Source of the DNA: Arenimonas fontis
GTDB taxonomy: Bacteria > Pseudomonadota > Gammaproteobacteria > Xanthomonadales > Xanthomonadaceae
DNA length: 64,000 bases
Reading direction: 5' to 3'
Assembly (NCBI RefSeq): GCF_008386465.1
Contig: NZ_VUOD01000004.1
Span: 287,485-351,484 of the forward strand
Each line of letters starts with the position of its first letter. The first letter of the stretch is position 1. The notes under the pieces are model-generated. The model saw only the letters and a list, made by a program, of their open reading frames with translations. It made no database searches and was not told the DNA's origin. This document shows, piece by piece, positions 1 to 9,710 of the stretch. Made by a program: the position numbers and the translations under genes.

Positions 1-668
1 CGCGGCTTGCCCTCGGCCGGCACCAGCTCGACCGGCCCGCGAAGCTCCGGCGCGGCAATCAGGTGGTCCAGTACCTCGACCAGGCGGTCGTTGAACTGCC
101 GGTCGGGCACGCCCAGCTCGCGGTACGCCTGCTGGAACAGCGGATAGAAACGCACGTAGACGGAGACCAGGGCACGCGGCTCCACCGCTTCCAGCAGCCG
201 GACATGGGCCTGGTAGCGGGTGAAATTGGCCTCGTCCAGCCAGTGCCGACCGTCCGCCCCGGCCACCGCCAGGCGGCCGGCCACCGGCCTGGCGACGTAA
301 GCCTGCGGCGTCATGCGGGCGCGGGGCAGGTTGTCGATGGTCGCCACCAGACGCTGAACCAGGAACTCGCTGCGCAGGAAGGCGCCAGCATCCTCGCCCA
401 GCAGCTCCGACAGCGCCGCCAGCGCGGCGCCGTCGCTGTCGGCCAGGGCCGGCAAGGGCTCGGCCGGCGCGTCTTCCGGAAGCACCGGCACCTGCCCGAT
501 CGGGTGCTGCACCGGCGGCGGCGCCTGTTCCACCGTGGCCACCGGCTCGGGCCCGGGCACCACCAGCTCGGCCGGTGCCTGACGCGGGTAGTACTTCCAG
601 ACCAGAAACCCGCTGAGGGCCAGCACCGCCACCGCCAGCCAGGGTCCGTAATGGAATCGTCGGCTCAT
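1..668 (-). CDS. DUF3014 domain-containing membrane protein (partial, C-terminus outside window)
   Basis: The frame opens at an ATG at 668 and runs off the left edge, so only the first 222 residues are visible. It begins MSRRFHYGPW and has one membrane segment at about residues 9-26. A proline-rich linker follows to about residue 65. The rest matches the DUF3014 pattern: a run around DNLPRARM, then YVRFYPLFQQAYRELG, FNDRLVEVLDHL and a late AAPEL segment. Family members are inner-membrane anchored with a periplasmic domain and have no assigned function. It is divergent from the eight-gene operon starting at 869, with 200 bp between them. Confidence 0.85.
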   Translation of the reverse strand, partial: MSRRFHYGPWLAVAVLALSGFLVWKYYPRQAPAELVVPGPEPVATVEQAPPPVQHPIGQVPVLPEDAPAEPLPALADSDGAALAALSELLGEDAGAFLRSEFLVQRLVATIDNLPRARMTPQAYVARPVAGRLAVAGADGRHWLDEANFTRYQAHVRLLEAVEPRALVSVYVRFYPLFQQAYRELGVPDRQFNDRLVEVLDHLIAAPELRGPVELVPAEGKP

Positions 669-868
669 CGAGCTCTCCGGACGTGGGATCGCTCCCCAGA
701 CTGTGCCGGCGCGGCTGAAGTTCCGCAAAACGCGATCCCGTGCCCGGATCGGGCGGGACTAGGCCATCAGTCACTTGACGCTCCCGGCACGGCCGCCCAG
801 AGTCGGCCGGGCATTGCCCTCCGCCACCGGCGACGCCGGGTCCGGCCCCTTCCCGATGGAGTGACACG

Positions 869-2500
869 ATGGACAGACGCGACTTCCTGACAATCTCGGG
901 CCTGGGCCTCGCCGGCCTGCTGATGCCCTACAGCCGCGCGATCGCCGCCGAGGAGCTGGTCGGCGGTGGCCTCGACCCGGCGATCAAGAAGGCCATGGCC
1001 GATGCCGGCCTGCAGGCCGCCCGCGATGCCGGTGCCAGCTACTGCGACGTGCGCATCGGCCGCTACCTGCAGCAGTTCGTCATCACCCGCGAGGACAAGG
1101 TCCAGAACGTCGTCAACACCGAATCCACCGGCACCGGCATCCGGGTGATCGCCAACGGCGCCTGGGGCTTCGCCGCCACCCGCGATCTCAGCCCGCAGGG
1201 CGTGGCCGCCGCCGCTCGCCAGGCGGTCGCCATCGCCAAGGCCAACAGCCGCCTGCAGGCCAAGCCGGTGCAGCTGGCACCTGTCAAGGGCGTGGGTGAG
1301 GTCAGCTGGCGTACGCCGATCCGCAAGAACGCCATGGAAGTGCCGCTCAAGGAAAAGGTAGACCTGCTGCTGGGCGTCAACGCCGAGGCGCAGAAGGCCG
1401 GCGCCGATTTCGTCAACTCGATCCTGTTCCTGGTCAACGAACAGAAGTACTTCGCCTCCACCGACGGCAGCTACATAGACCAGGACGTGCACCGGATATG
1501 GGCACCGTTCACGGTCACCGCGGTCAACAAGGAGACCGGCAAGTTCCGCACCCGCGACGGCCTGTCGGCGCCGATGGGCATGGGCTGGGAGTACCTGGAG
1601 GGCGACCCGTCGCAGAAATACGTCCTGCCCAACGGGGTGGTCTGCTACGGCCGCTCCTACGACATGATCGAGGACGCCCGCTTCGCCGCGCGGCAGGCCC
1701 GGGAGAAACTGTCGGCGCCCTCGGTCGAGCCCGGCAAGTACGACCTGGTGCTCGATCCCTCGCACCTGTGGCTGACCATCCACGAGAACGTCGGCCACCC
1801 GCTGGAACTGGACCGCGTGCTCGGCTACGAAGCCAATTACGCCGGCACCAGCTTCGCCACCCTCGACAAGCGCGAGTCCGGCTTCCGCTACGGCAGCGAG
1901 ATCGTCAACCTGTTCGCCGACAAGACCCAGGAAGGCAGCCTGGGCGCCGTCGGCTACGACGACGAAGGCGTCAAGACCAAGCGTTGGGACCTGGTCAAGG
2001 ACGGCATCCTGGTCAACTACCAGGCCATCCGCGACCAGGTGCACATCCTCGGCGAAACCGAGTCGCACGGCTGCTGTTATGCCGACTCCTGGGCCAGCGT
2101 GCAGTTCCAGCGCATGGCCAACGTCTCCTTGGCGCCCGGCAAGTCGAAGCTTTCGGTCGCCGACATGATCAAGAATGTGGAGAAGGGCATCTACATCATC
2201 GGCGACGGCTCGTTCTCGATCGACCAGCAACGCTACAACGCCCAGTTCGGCGGCCAGCTGTTCTACGAAATCAGGAACGGCGAGATCACCCGGATGCTGG
2301 AAGACGTGGCCTACCAGATCCGCACGCCGGAATTCTGGGGCGCCTGCTCGGCGATCTGCGACGAGTCCGACTACCGGCTCGGCGGCAGCTTCTTCGACGG
2401 CAAGGGCCAGCCCAGCCAGGTTTCGGCCGTCTCGCACGGGTCCAGCACGGCCCGGTTCGACGGCATGAACGTCATCAACACCGCCCGCAACATCGGCTGA
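869..2500 (+). CDS. TldD/PmbA family metalloprotease-like protein with Tat signal
   Basis: Product of 543 aa. The N-terminus, MDRRDFLTISGLGLAGLL, has a twin-arginine motif, a hydrophobic core and a possible cleavage site after AIA at residue 26, so export by Tat is likely. This is unusual because the characterised TldD/TldE proteins are cytoplasmic. The TldD zinc motif is present as HENVGH (residues 305-310). In place of the usual late CGK segment that supplies the cysteine zinc ligand, this protein has FFDGKGQP. Known TldD/TldE heterodimers cleave unfolded peptides, for example in microcin B17 maturation. The start is preceded by GGAG at 856-859. It is first in an operon of eight genes; the next gene is the partner-like paralogue. 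Confidence 0.88.
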   Translation: MDRRDFLTISGLGLAGLLMPYSRAIAAEELVGGGLDPAIKKAMADAGLQAARDAGASYCDVRIGRYLQQFVITREDKVQNVVNTESTGTGIRVIANGAWGFAATRDLSPQGVAAAARQAVAIAKANSRLQAKPVQLAPVKGVGEVSWRTPIRKNAMEVPLKEKVDLLLGVNAEAQKAGADFVNSILFLVNEQKYFASTDGSYIDQDVHRIWAPFTVTAVNKETGKFRTRDGLSAPMGMGWEYLEGDPSQKYVLPNGVVCYGRSYDMIEDARFAARQAREKLSAPSVEPGKYDLVLDPSHLWLTIHENVGHPLELDRVLGYEANYAGTSFATLDKRESGFRYGSEIVNLFADKTQEGSLGAVGYDDEGVKTKRWDLVKDGILVNYQAIRDQVHILGETESHGCCYADSWASVQFQRMANVSLAPGKSKLSVADMIKNVEKGIYIIGDGSFSIDQQRYNAQFGGQLFYEIRNGEITRMLEDVAYQIRTPEFWGACSAICDESDYRLGGSFFDGKGQPSQVSAVSHGSSTARFDGMNVINTARNIG

Positions 2501-2522
2501 CCGGTCCAGGAGCCCGCAAACC

Positions 2523-3857
2523 ATGAGCATTCTCAGCGAAGAACAGGCCAAGGCCATCCTCGACAAGGTCCTCGCGCTGTCGCAGGCCGACGAGTGCACC
2601 GCCACTCTCAGCGGCTCGGTGGAGGGCAACATCCGTTTCGCCCTCAACCAGGTCTCCACCAGCGGCATCGTCTCCAACGCCCAGTTGGTGGTGCAGTCCG
2701 CCTTCGGCAAGCGCGAGGGCATCACCACCATCAACAGCTTCGACGATGCGTCGCTGGAGCGGGTGGTGCGCCGCTCGGAAGAACTGGCCCGGCTGGCGCC
2801 GGAGAATCCGGAGTACATGCCGGCGCTGGAGAAACAGAGCTACCGTCCCAGCCCGACCTTCGTCCAGGCCACCGCCGACGTCACCCCCGAGCAGCGCGCC
2901 CAGGTGGCGGCAGCCTCGATAGCACCCTGCAAGGACGCCGGGCTGATCGCCGCCGGTTTCCTGCAGGACAACCAGAGCTTCTTCGCCTTCGCCAACTCCA
3001 AGGGCAACTTCGGTTACCAGCGCAGCACCAACATGGATTACACCTGCACGGTGCGCACCGAGGACGGCCGCGGCTCGGGCTGGGTCTCGCGCAACACCGC
3101 CGACTTCAGCCGCTTCAGCCCCGGCGACGACATCCAGGTGGCGATCCGGAAGGCGCGCGACTCGGCCGAGGCCAAGGCGCTGGAGCCGGGCAAGTACACC
3201 GTGATCCTGGAACCGGCCGCAGCCGCCGGCCTGATCAGTTTCATGATGTTCTTCTTCGACGCCCGCCAGGCCGACGAGGGCCGCAGCTTCCTCAGCAAGA
3301 AGGGCGGCGGCACCCGCCTGGGCGAGCAGGTGTACGACCCGCGCGTGACCATCGTCGCCGACCCCTGGCACCCGGAGGCGGCGGTCATGCCCTGGGACCA
3401 GCAGGGCCTGCCGCGCGAGGCGCATCCGATCATCAAGGACGGCAAGGTCGAGTACCTGCAGTACTCGCGCTACTGGGCCCAGAAGCAGGGCAAGCGCGCG
3501 GTCGGCCAGCCCGGCAACCTGATCATGTCCGGCGGCGACAAATCCACCGCCGAACTGGTGAAGGGCACCCAGCGCGGCATCCTGGTCACCCGCACCTGGT
3601 ACATCCGGATGGTGGACCCGCAAACCGTGTTGCTGACCGGCCTGACCCGCGACGGCACCTTCTACATCGAAAACGGCGAAATCAAACACCCGGTGAAGAA
3701 CTTCCGCTTCAACGAGTCGCCGGTGATCATGCTCAACAACATCGAGGAGCTGGGCAAGCCGATCCGCATCAGCGGCGACGAGTCGCCGTTCGTGATGATG
3801 ATCCCGCCGATGAAGCTGCGCGACTTCACCTTCACCTCGCTTTCCGACGCCGTGTGA
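2523..3857 (+). CDS. TldD/PmbA (TldE-like) family protein
   Basis: Product of 444 aa, second in the operon, 22 bp after the TldD-like gene. The whole length resembles PmbA/TldE: an N-terminal domain to about residue 200, then a C-terminal barrel-like region with GNLIMSGGDKS and LVTRTWYIRMVDPQT. No HExxxH motif is present, as expected for the non-catalytic TldE partner. No signal peptide is visible (MSILSEEQAKAILDKV). It probably forms a heterodimer with the upstream protein, which raises the question of where the complex assembles. Substrate unknown. Confidence 0.87.
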   Translation: MSILSEEQAKAILDKVLALSQADECTATLSGSVEGNIRFALNQVSTSGIVSNAQLVVQSAFGKREGITTINSFDDASLERVVRRSEELARLAPENPEYMPALEKQSYRPSPTFVQATADVTPEQRAQVAAASIAPCKDAGLIAAGFLQDNQSFFAFANSKGNFGYQRSTNMDYTCTVRTEDGRGSGWVSRNTADFSRFSPGDDIQVAIRKARDSAEAKALEPGKYTVILEPAAAAGLISFMMFFFDARQADEGRSFLSKKGGGTRLGEQVYDPRVTIVADPWHPEAAVMPWDQQGLPREAHPIIKDGKVEYLQYSRYWAQKQGKRAVGQPGNLIMSGGDKSTAELVKGTQRGILVTRTWYIRMVDPQTVLLTGLTRDGTFYIENGEIKHPVKNFRFNESPVIMLNNIEELGKPIRISGDESPFVMMIPPMKLRDFTFTSLSDAV

Positions 3858-3863
3858 GGCCGG

Positions 3864-4571
3864 ATGGGGGCGCCGCTGCATCGCCGTCGTTTCCTCGGCC
3901 TGCTCGGCGCCGCCCTCGCCGCGGCGGCGGTGCGCCCGGCGCGCGCCGGCGGCGGCGGTTACGACTTCTGGTTCACCCGCCTGATGTACGAATCCGGCGA
4001 CTGGGACGTCGACCAGCGCATGCCGGCCAACCTGATCACCTCGCTGATCGACTACACCGGCCTGCGGGTGGACCCGAACGAGCACGTGCTGGCGCTGGCC
4101 GACCCGCGCGTGCTGCAGGCCCCGTTCTGCTATCTGGCCGGGCACAAGCTGGTGGAGTTCAATGCGGACGAGCGGCGCAATTTCGAGCGTTACGTGCGCA
4201 ACGGCGGCTTCGTGTTCGTGGATGACTGCAACCACGACATAGACGGCCTGTTCGCCCGCTCGTTCGAGGCGGAGATGGCCTCGATCTTCGGCGGCGACGC
4301 CCTGCGCAAGCTGCCGAACGACCATCCGATCTACACGAGCTTCTTCCGTTTCGACGGCCCGCCCGCCACCAGCTTCGAACTCAACGGCTGGGGCGACGAC
4401 CTGGTGCACGACTACCTCAAGGGCATCGCCATCAACGGCCGCCTCGGCGTGCTCTACAGCAACAAGGACTACGGTTGCGAATGGGACTACGACTGGCGCA
4501 ACAAGCGCTGGCTGGCCGAGGACAACACCCGTTTCGCCGTCAATATCGTCGTGTACGCACTGACCAGCTAG
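3864..4571 (+). CDS. DUF4159 domain-containing protein with Tat signal
   Basis: Product of 235 aa starting 6 bp after the TldE-like gene. The N-terminus MGAPLHRRRFLGLLGAAL has a twin-arginine motif followed by a hydrophobic stretch and a likely cleavage after ARA near residue 28. The mature part matches DUF4159: FWFTRLMYESGDWD near the start, a middle region with FEAEMASIF and LPNDHPIY, and late GRLGVLYSNKDYGCEWDYD. DUF4159 is a class I glutamine amidotransferase-like fold without proven activity, and is commonly found beside MoxR, DUF58 and BatA genes, as here. Function not established. Confidence 0.87.
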   Translation: MGAPLHRRRFLGLLGAALAAAAVRPARAGGGGYDFWFTRLMYESGDWDVDQRMPANLITSLIDYTGLRVDPNEHVLALADPRVLQAPFCYLAGHKLVEFNADERRNFERYVRNGGFVFVDDCNHDIDGLFARSFEAEMASIFGGDALRKLPNDHPIYTSFFRFDGPPATSFELNGWGDDLVHDYLKGIAINGRLGVLYSNKDYGCEWDYDWRNKRWLAEDNTRFAVNIVVYALTS

Positions 4572-4577
4572 GACGCC

Positions 4578-5573
<996 letters not shown>

Positions 5574-5581
5574 GGCCTGCG

Positions 5582-6472
5582 GTGGGCGGTCCGGACTACA
5601 TCCCCGCGGCCGTGCGCGCCCGCCTGCGCGGGCTGCGCCTGGGCGGCCGTCGCGCCGCCGGCGGCGAGGGTTTTGGCCAGCACCGCAGCCGCAGCCGCGG
5701 CGCCGGCCTGGAGTTCGCCCAGTACCGCCCTTACGAGCCCGGCGACGAACCGCGCCAGGTGGATTGGAAACTGTACGCCCGCTCGGATCGCTTCTTCGTG
5801 CGCGAGGCCGAACGCGACAGTCCATTGACCGCCTGGGTACTGGTGGACGCCAGTGCTTCGATGGACCAGGCCGAACCCGGCGACGGCACCCGACTCGATG
5901 CCGCCCGGGTTCTGGCCGCCTGCGTCTTCGAACTGGCCCTGCGTCAGGGCGACCGCTTCGGCCTGGCGACGATCGGCGGGACCGGACTGCAACTGGTGTC
6001 CGCCGGCGCCGGCCCGCGCCAACGCGACCGTTGCCTGCTGGCGCTGCGGAGCCTGCGCGCCGGCGGCGCCTGGCCGGACCAGACCGTACTGCGCCCGCTC
6101 TGGGAGCGGATCGGCGCCGGACACCTGGTGCTGCTGCTGTCCGACGACTTCGACGAGGCCGCCATCGTGCTGATGGAGAAGCTGTCGGCGGCCCGCCGCG
6201 AGGTACTCAACATCCAGCTGCTGACCAGCGAGGAACGCGACTTCCCTTTCCGCGGCGGCCATCGCTTCGTCGAACCGGAAAGCGGGCGCGAGCTGAGCAG
6301 TGACGGCGCCGCCGTCCGCGAGGATTTCCTCCGTCGCTTCGGCGAAGCCCGCCAGGCCCTGCACGCGCGCCTGGCCGCCGCCGGCGTGCGCCGCGTCGAA
6401 CACGTGCTGGACCGGCCGCCGGACGAGCCGCTGCGCGCTCTGTTCGCCTCCCGGCCGGTGGAACGCGCATGA
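5582..6472 (+). CDS. DUF58 domain-containing protein (VWA-like MoxR partner)
   Basis: Product of 296 aa from a GTG start 8 bp after the MoxR gene. The DUF58 signature is clear: FAQYRPYEPGDEPRQVDWK (about residues 45-63), then ARSDRFFVREAERD. A MIDAS-like metal site, DASASM, follows at residues 89-94. The remainder has the Rossmann-like VWA fold (HLVLLLSDDFDEA). DUF58 proteins are thought to recognise clients or metal ions together with MoxR. The stop overlaps the ATG of the next gene (ATGA at 6469-6472), indicating translational coupling. Confidence 0.92.
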   Translation: MGGPDYIPAAVRARLRGLRLGGRRAAGGEGFGQHRSRSRGAGLEFAQYRPYEPGDEPRQVDWKLYARSDRFFVREAERDSPLTAWVLVDASASMDQAEPGDGTRLDAARVLAACVFELALRQGDRFGLATIGGTGLQLVSAGAGPRQRDRCLLALRSLRAGGAWPDQTVLRPLWERIGAGHLVLLLSDDFDEAAIVLMEKLSAARREVLNIQLLTSEERDFPFRGGHRFVEPESGRELSSDGAAVREDFLRRFGEARQALHARLAAAGVRRVEHVLDRPPDEPLRALFASRPVERA

Positions 6473-7593
6473 TCACCGGCTTTGCTGCCCCGCTGGCGCT
6501 CTGGGCACTGGCAGCGCTGGCCTTGCCGCTGCTGCTGCACCTGGCGCGGCGCGAGCGGCAGCGACGCACGGTTTTTGCCGCCCTGGCCTGGCTGTTGCCG
6601 CGGCAGCGTCCGCGCCGCCGCCTGCGCCTGCAGGAATGGCCGCTGCTGGTCCTGCGCATGGCCCTGCTGGCCGCGCTGGCCCTGCTGCTGGCGCAGCCGC
6701 TGCGCACGCCCGACCCGCCCGGCGCCTGGGAGCTCGTGCACCCCGTGTTGTCCGCGCCCGCCGGCGAGGCACCCGAAGGTATCGAGCGTCGCTGGCTGGC
6801 ACCGGGCTTCCCGCCGACCTCCCTGCCCGCGCCTTCCGCCGAATCGCTGCCGGTGGCCAGCCTGTTGCGCCAGGCCGATGCCGAGCTGCCCGCGCAGACC
6901 GCGCTCACCGTGCGACTGCCGCGCCGCCTGGCCGGCCTGGATGCACAGGCGCTGGCGCTGTCGCGGGTGCCGGTCTGGCAGATCGAGGACGCAGCGGATA
7001 CGGCAAGCGCAGCCGCACCTGTCCAGACCCGCGGCATCGCCCTGCGCGGCGACGCTGATGCCGCTTCACGCCGCTGGCTGCGCGCACTGCACGCCGCCTG
7101 GCAGGCGGAAGCCGGCGACGCCGCCGCACCGGATGAAGGTGAAGGACTGCCGGCAAGCGGGCGACTCACCGCCTGGACTGGCGCCGGCCCCGTGCCGGCG
7201 ACGTTGCTGGACTGGGTCGCGCAAGGCGGTGAATTGCTGCTGGATGCCGACACCGCCTGGCCGTTGCCCTCGCCGCCGGCGAACCTGCCCGGCGACTGGC
7301 TGCGCGGCTTGGCGCACGGCCGGGGTCGCGTCTTGCAGTGGCGTACTCCGCTGCAGCCCGAACATCGCCCGGAACTGCTGGAGGCCGATTTTCCCAGCCG
7401 CCTGCGTGCGCAGCTGTGGCCGCCACCGGCGCCGACGCTGGCCGATGCCGAGGTCGTGAAGCCGGCGGTGACCAAGGCGGACTACACAACGCCGCCGACG
7501 CCCTGGACGATGCCTTTGCTGTGGCTGGCGCTGGCGCTGTTCGCGCTCGAACGCTGGCTGGGCACGCTTCCCGGCCGGGAGGCGACGACATGA
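6469..7593 (+). CDS. BatA-like N-terminal membrane domain protein
   Basis: Product of 374 aa. The first 85 residues are the double-transmembrane BatA domain: AAPLALWALAALALPLLLHL, a basic stretch RRERQRR, then PLLVLRMALLAALALLLAQPL. The rest is a periplasmic-looking region with no recognised domain, followed by a final membrane helix (TPWTMPLLWLALALFALERWL). BatA proteins anchor MoxR/VWA complexes in the membrane and were first linked to aerotolerance in Bacteroides. Start and stop both overlap neighbours by 4 bp (ATGA). Confidence 0.88.
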   Translation: MITGFAAPLALWALAALALPLLLHLARRERQRRTVFAALAWLLPRQRPRRRLRLQEWPLLVLRMALLAALALLLAQPLRTPDPPGAWELVHPVLSAPAGEAPEGIERRWLAPGFPPTSLPAPSAESLPVASLLRQADAELPAQTALTVRLPRRLAGLDAQALALSRVPVWQIEDAADTASAAAPVQTRGIALRGDADAASRRWLRALHAAWQAEAGDAAAPDEGEGLPASGRLTAWTGAGPVPATLLDWVAQGGELLLDADTAWPLPSPPANLPGDWLRGLAHGRGRVLQWRTPLQPEHRPELLEADFPSRLRAQLWPPPAPTLADAEVVKPAVTKADYTTPPTPWTMPLLWLALALFALERWLGTLPGREATT

Positions 7594-9710
7594 TGCCCTT
7601 GCTGGCGCACGCGCTTGCCGCCGCCCGCCGCCGCGCCGCGATGGCATGGTTGCTGGGCGGCCTGCCACCACTGGCGCTGCTGGCCTGGCTGGGCCTGCGT
7701 GCCGATGGCGGACGCGGCACCCTGCTGGCGCTGGCGGTCGCGCTGCCACTGCTCGCCTTCCTGGCCTGGCGTGCCTGGCGGATCCGTGATCCCGCCTGGG
7801 CCGCGCGCCGGCTGGACCGCCGCCCTGACATGGAGGACAGCGCCGACCTGCTGCTGATGCCGCCGGCGCGGCCCAGCCCGCTGCAATCCCTGCAGGCCCA
7901 GCGCCTGGCCGAGCGCCTGCGCGCGCAGCCGCCCGAGCTGCGCGAGCCCTGGCCCTGGCGCGCGCTGCTGACCAGCCTCGCCGGCACGGCGCTGTGCACC
8001 CTTGCCGTGCTGCACTGGCCGGCCGCCGACACCGGCGCCGCCGCCACGCCCGCGCCGACGGCGGAGGACGTCGAGGCAGCAGCGACCGCGCTGCTGCTGA
8101 GCGAGACCGAACTGCGGGTGATGCCGCCCGCCTACACCGGCCTGCCCGCGGAAGTGGCACCGGAGCTGTCGCGCCGCGTGCCCGCCGGCAGCCGCCTGAC
8201 CTGGCGCCTGCGCCTGCGACCGCAGCCGGAGTCGCTGCGCCTGCGCTGGCACGACGGCCGCGAACTCGCCCTGCGCCGCGAAGGCGAGGACTGGCTGGGC
8301 GAAACCACGATCGAACGCTCCGGTCTCTACCGCCTGGTCGCCGGGCACGCCTTGCCGCTGGCCGCGGACCGCCTGCACCGCATCGACGTCGTCGCCGACC
8401 GGCCGCCCGAAATCCGCGCGATCGCGCCCGAACGCACGCTCAGCCTGCGCGAGGATGGCCAGCGGCACTGGCGACTGGCCTTCGAGGCCAGCGACGACCA
8501 CGGCCTCGGACAGGCCCGCCTGCACATCACCCTGGCCCAGGGCAGCGGCGAACAGGTGAGCGTCAGCGAGCGGCAGATCGCCGTGCGCGGCGAAGGCGAC
8601 ACGCGCGCGCGGCGTTACGTCCACCGGCTGGACCTGGCCGCGCTCGGCCTGGCCCAGGGCGATGACCTGATCGTGCGCCTGGAGGTGGCCGACAACCGCC
8701 GGCCGGCGCCGCAGTGGAGCCGCAGCGCCAGCTTCGTCCTGCGCTGGCCGCCGCCGCCCGCCGCCGAGGCCACCGGCATGGAAGGCCTGATCGAGCGGGC
8801 GCTGCCGGCCTACTTCCGCAGCCAGCGCCAGATCATCATCGACACCGAGGCGCTGATCGCCCAGCGCGGTCGCCTGCGCCGCGACAGCTTCGTCTCGCGC
8901 TCGGACGCCATCGGCGTGGACCAGCGCCTGCTGCGCCTGCGCTACGGCCAGTTCATGGGCGAGGAGGACGAAGGCTGGGACGCCGAGGCTCGCAGCGGCG
9001 ATCACGAGGGCGGCCACCAGGAAGAAGAACACCCTGCCGGCGACGGTCATGACCACGGCGAAGGCGAGACCGCGCCACTGGGCGGCGCGGTCAGCGCGCT
9101 GGAGGAGTTCGGCCACACCCACGACGACGCCGAGGCCGCCACCCTGCTGGACCCGGAAACCCGCGCCCTGCTCCGCCAGGCGCTGAACGCGATGTGGTCC
9201 TCGGAAAGCGAGCTGCGCCGCGGCCAGCCCGAGCAGGCACTGCCGCATGCCTATCGCGCCCTGGATTTCATCAAGCAGGTGCAGCAGGCCAGCCGCATCT
9301 ACCTGGCCCGTGTCGGCCTGGAGTTGCCGCCGGTGGACGAGTCGCGCCGGCTCACCGGCAAGCGCGAAGGCATCGCCAGCCGCCGCCACGCCATGGCCCC
9401 GGCGCAGTCGGTCGGCGGCCCGACGCCAGCGCTTTGGCAGGCCCTGGACGGTGGTGATCCGACGCAGCCGCTGCAGGACTTCGCCCGCTGGCTGGGCGGA
9501 CGCGCCGGCGATGACACGGAAACGCTGGACCTGATGGAAGCGATCGAAGCGCTGCGCGCCGATCCGGATTGCGATGACTGCCGCGAACGCCTGCGCCGTC
9601 GGCTCTGGCCGCTGCTGCCGGCGCCGGCGCCGGCGGCGCAGGCGCGGCCGGCGCCGGACGCGGCCGGCGAAGCCTGGCTGCGCGCACTGACGGAGGACGG
9701 GACACCATGA
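7590..9710 (+). CDS. DUF4175-like large membrane protein
   Basis: Product of 706 aa using the ATG at 7590, which overlaps the BatA stop as ATGA; the frame is open further upstream, but that part lies over the BatA gene. Two N-terminal membrane helices (about residues 18-60) are followed by RIRDPAWAARRLDRRPDMEDSADLLL, written here only as the segment around residues 62-86. Another helix lies near residue 128. The domain after it has beta-rich repeats and a PPAYTGLP motif. Residues about 456-494 are rich in His, Glu and Asp. The overall plan resembles DUF4175 proteins found with DUF4159. No enzymatic motif is visible. Confidence 0.7.
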   Translation: MMPLLAHALAAARRRAAMAWLLGGLPPLALLAWLGLRADGGRGTLLALAVALPLLAFLAWRAWRIRDPAWAARRLDRRPDMEDSADLLLMPPARPSPLQSLQAQRLAERLRAQPPELREPWPWRALLTSLAGTALCTLAVLHWPAADTGAAATPAPTAEDVEAAATALLLSETELRVMPPAYTGLPAEVAPELSRRVPAGSRLTWRLRLRPQPESLRLRWHDGRELALRREGEDWLGETTIERSGLYRLVAGHALPLAADRLHRIDVVADRPPEIRAIAPERTLSLREDGQRHWRLAFEASDDHGLGQARLHITLAQGSGEQVSVSERQIAVRGEGDTRARRYVHRLDLAALGLAQGDDLIVRLEVADNRRPAPQWSRSASFVLRWPPPPAAEATGMEGLIERALPAYFRSQRQIIIDTEALIAQRGRLRRDSFVSRSDAIGVDQRLLRLRYGQFMGEEDEGWDAEARSGDHEGGHQEEEHPAGDGHDHGEGETAPLGGAVSALEEFGHTHDDAEAATLLDPETRALLRQALNAMWSSESELRRGQPEQALPHAYRALDFIKQVQQASRIYLARVGLELPPVDESRRLTGKREGIASRRHAMAPAQSVGGPTPALWQALDGGDPTQPLQDFARWLGGRAGDDTETLDLMEAIEALRADPDCDDCRERLRRRLWPLLPAPAPAAQARPAPDAAGEAWLRALTEDGTP

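Noticed and set aside
776..810. Promoter with TTGACG at about 777 for the TldD operon
   Set aside because: No acceptable -10 box at 16-18 bp; left out of the feature list.
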